Assembly: GCF_004664715.2 (NCBI RefSeq)
Contig: NC_051086.1
Span: 69,116,486-69,180,485 of the forward strand
Origin: Peromyscus leucopus
Taxonomy: Eukaryota > Chordata > Mammalia > Rodentia > Cricetidae
Direction of reading: 5' to 3'
DNA length: 64,000 bases
Every line of letters begins with the position of its first letter. Position 1 is the first letter of the stretch. A model generated the notes under the pieces. That model made no database searches, had not been told where the DNA came from, and worked only from the letters and a program-made list of their open reading frames with translations. Below are positions 63,317-64,000 of this stretch, one piece after another. Both the position numbers and the translations under genes were made by a program.

Positions 63317-64000
63317 CTGTTTGGCTTTTAAATGAAAACAAAATTTGACTTCAGTATTACCATATGCAGCATTAAAATGCAATCCGAGAAGCCTGCTTTC
63401 TAAGACGTTGCTTTGCAGGTACGTACTTACTGCTAACTGCTTTTTAATGGAATTCTGAGTGTTTCTTCAGGCTTAAATGAGATGATTGTTTCCAACTCTG
63501 TCATTTTTCTGGCCTCTGATCTCTCTAGGAGCAGCTCTGAGCCTGAGGGCCAGGGGCCAGTTTCACCAGCTTCCATGATTCTCAGAGACCTGCTGGCGTT
63601 GGTGGAGAGCCTGCCCCGCAGCGCCCTCTATCTTTCTGTGTGCCATTCTGTTAGAAAGGGAGAGGAGGCCAAAGCCAGGCCCGGCTCCAGCTCTAGCACC
63701 GGCTCCCTACGCCTCCCAGCTTCCACTGCTGTTTGCCTCAATCCTGGGGTTCTCTTGGGATCTGCCCACAAAGGGACTCTTTCTGTTTTCAGGTTTCTCT
63801 CATGAGATATTAGGGTTCTCTCGAGTGCTTGGGGCGTGGTGTAGAGAAGAGTCCAGCCTCCTTTGCTTCCCACAGGGTTCCCAACAGCTGAGAATCTAAT
63901 CAGAGCTGCCTCGCCTCTGTCTAGCCTCCAGCTAGGATGTAGGCAGTCACTTTGAACACATCTTCTCGTGTTTGATGTCTGTCTACTTGTATAAAGCAGA
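63317..64000. other. Unique sequence to the window end
   Basis: No recognised repeat. A 107-residue plus frame (63482-63805) overlaps an 81-residue minus frame and has no recognisable domain. Confidence 0.45.

Overview
This is a rodent nuclear genomic window with no protein-coding gene, rRNA or tRNA that I can support. The evidence for a rodent is the dense mix of B1, B2, B3, B4 and ID SINEs, MaLR-type solo LTRs, a URR1-like hAT element and an Lx-type L1 3' end. The freshest B1 copies (for example 12519-12706, 35321-35508, 53220-53400) carry the 'ggaaaggcgcaaagctac' middle. I associate that variant with cricetids (hamsters, voles, deer mice) rather than house mouse, whose B1 usually reads 'ggacagccagggctac'. 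A cricetid origin is therefore my best inference, not a proof. The open frames present are short, overlap one another on both strands or lie inside SINEs and microsatellites, and none reads as a known protein family. The window is most simply an intron of a large gene or intergenic DNA.

Layout. 1-4.6 kb is SINE-rich: several B1 copies, a B2, a B4, a TCTCC satellite tract and a 63-bp tandem duplication. 4.6-10.3 kb is mostly unique DNA with a 52-bp tandem duplication, a GA tract and an old MIR. 10.3-14.3 kb holds B1 copies and two solo LTRs, each flanked by a perfect 5-bp target duplication. 14.3-27.7 kb is largely unique, with worn SINEs, MIRs and several AT-rich or motif-rich stretches that could be regulatory. 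27.7-31.1 kb is SINE-dense. 32.9-36.9 kb is a layered nest: two ancient L1 copies in opposite orientations, cut by B1, B3, a composite SINE and a 380-bp LTR-like element, and followed by a hAT element. 38.7-39.8 kb is another ancient L1. 40.3-49.4 kb is mixed, with two strong candidates for conserved non-coding elements at 42.34-42.55 kb and 46.40-46.71 kb and a long C-tract at 47.03 kb. 49.4-64 kb again carries many SINEs, an Lx L1 3' end (58.6-59.5 kb), a MaLR-like LTR and a B3 split by a 481-bp insertion.

Nothing here looks like a new coding system. The most useful observations are the insertion histories readable from exact target duplications, the nested-repeat chronology, several structure-prone tracts (G-quadruplex, Z-DNA and cruciform candidates) and a few repeat-free motif clusters worth a conservation check. 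Repeat assignments come from recalled consensus patterns without alignment software, so boundaries are usually good to about 5-20 bases and subfamily names are tentative. A composite SINE type, with a tRNA-like head and an internal B1-like part, recurs seven times and is called 'composite SINE' below.
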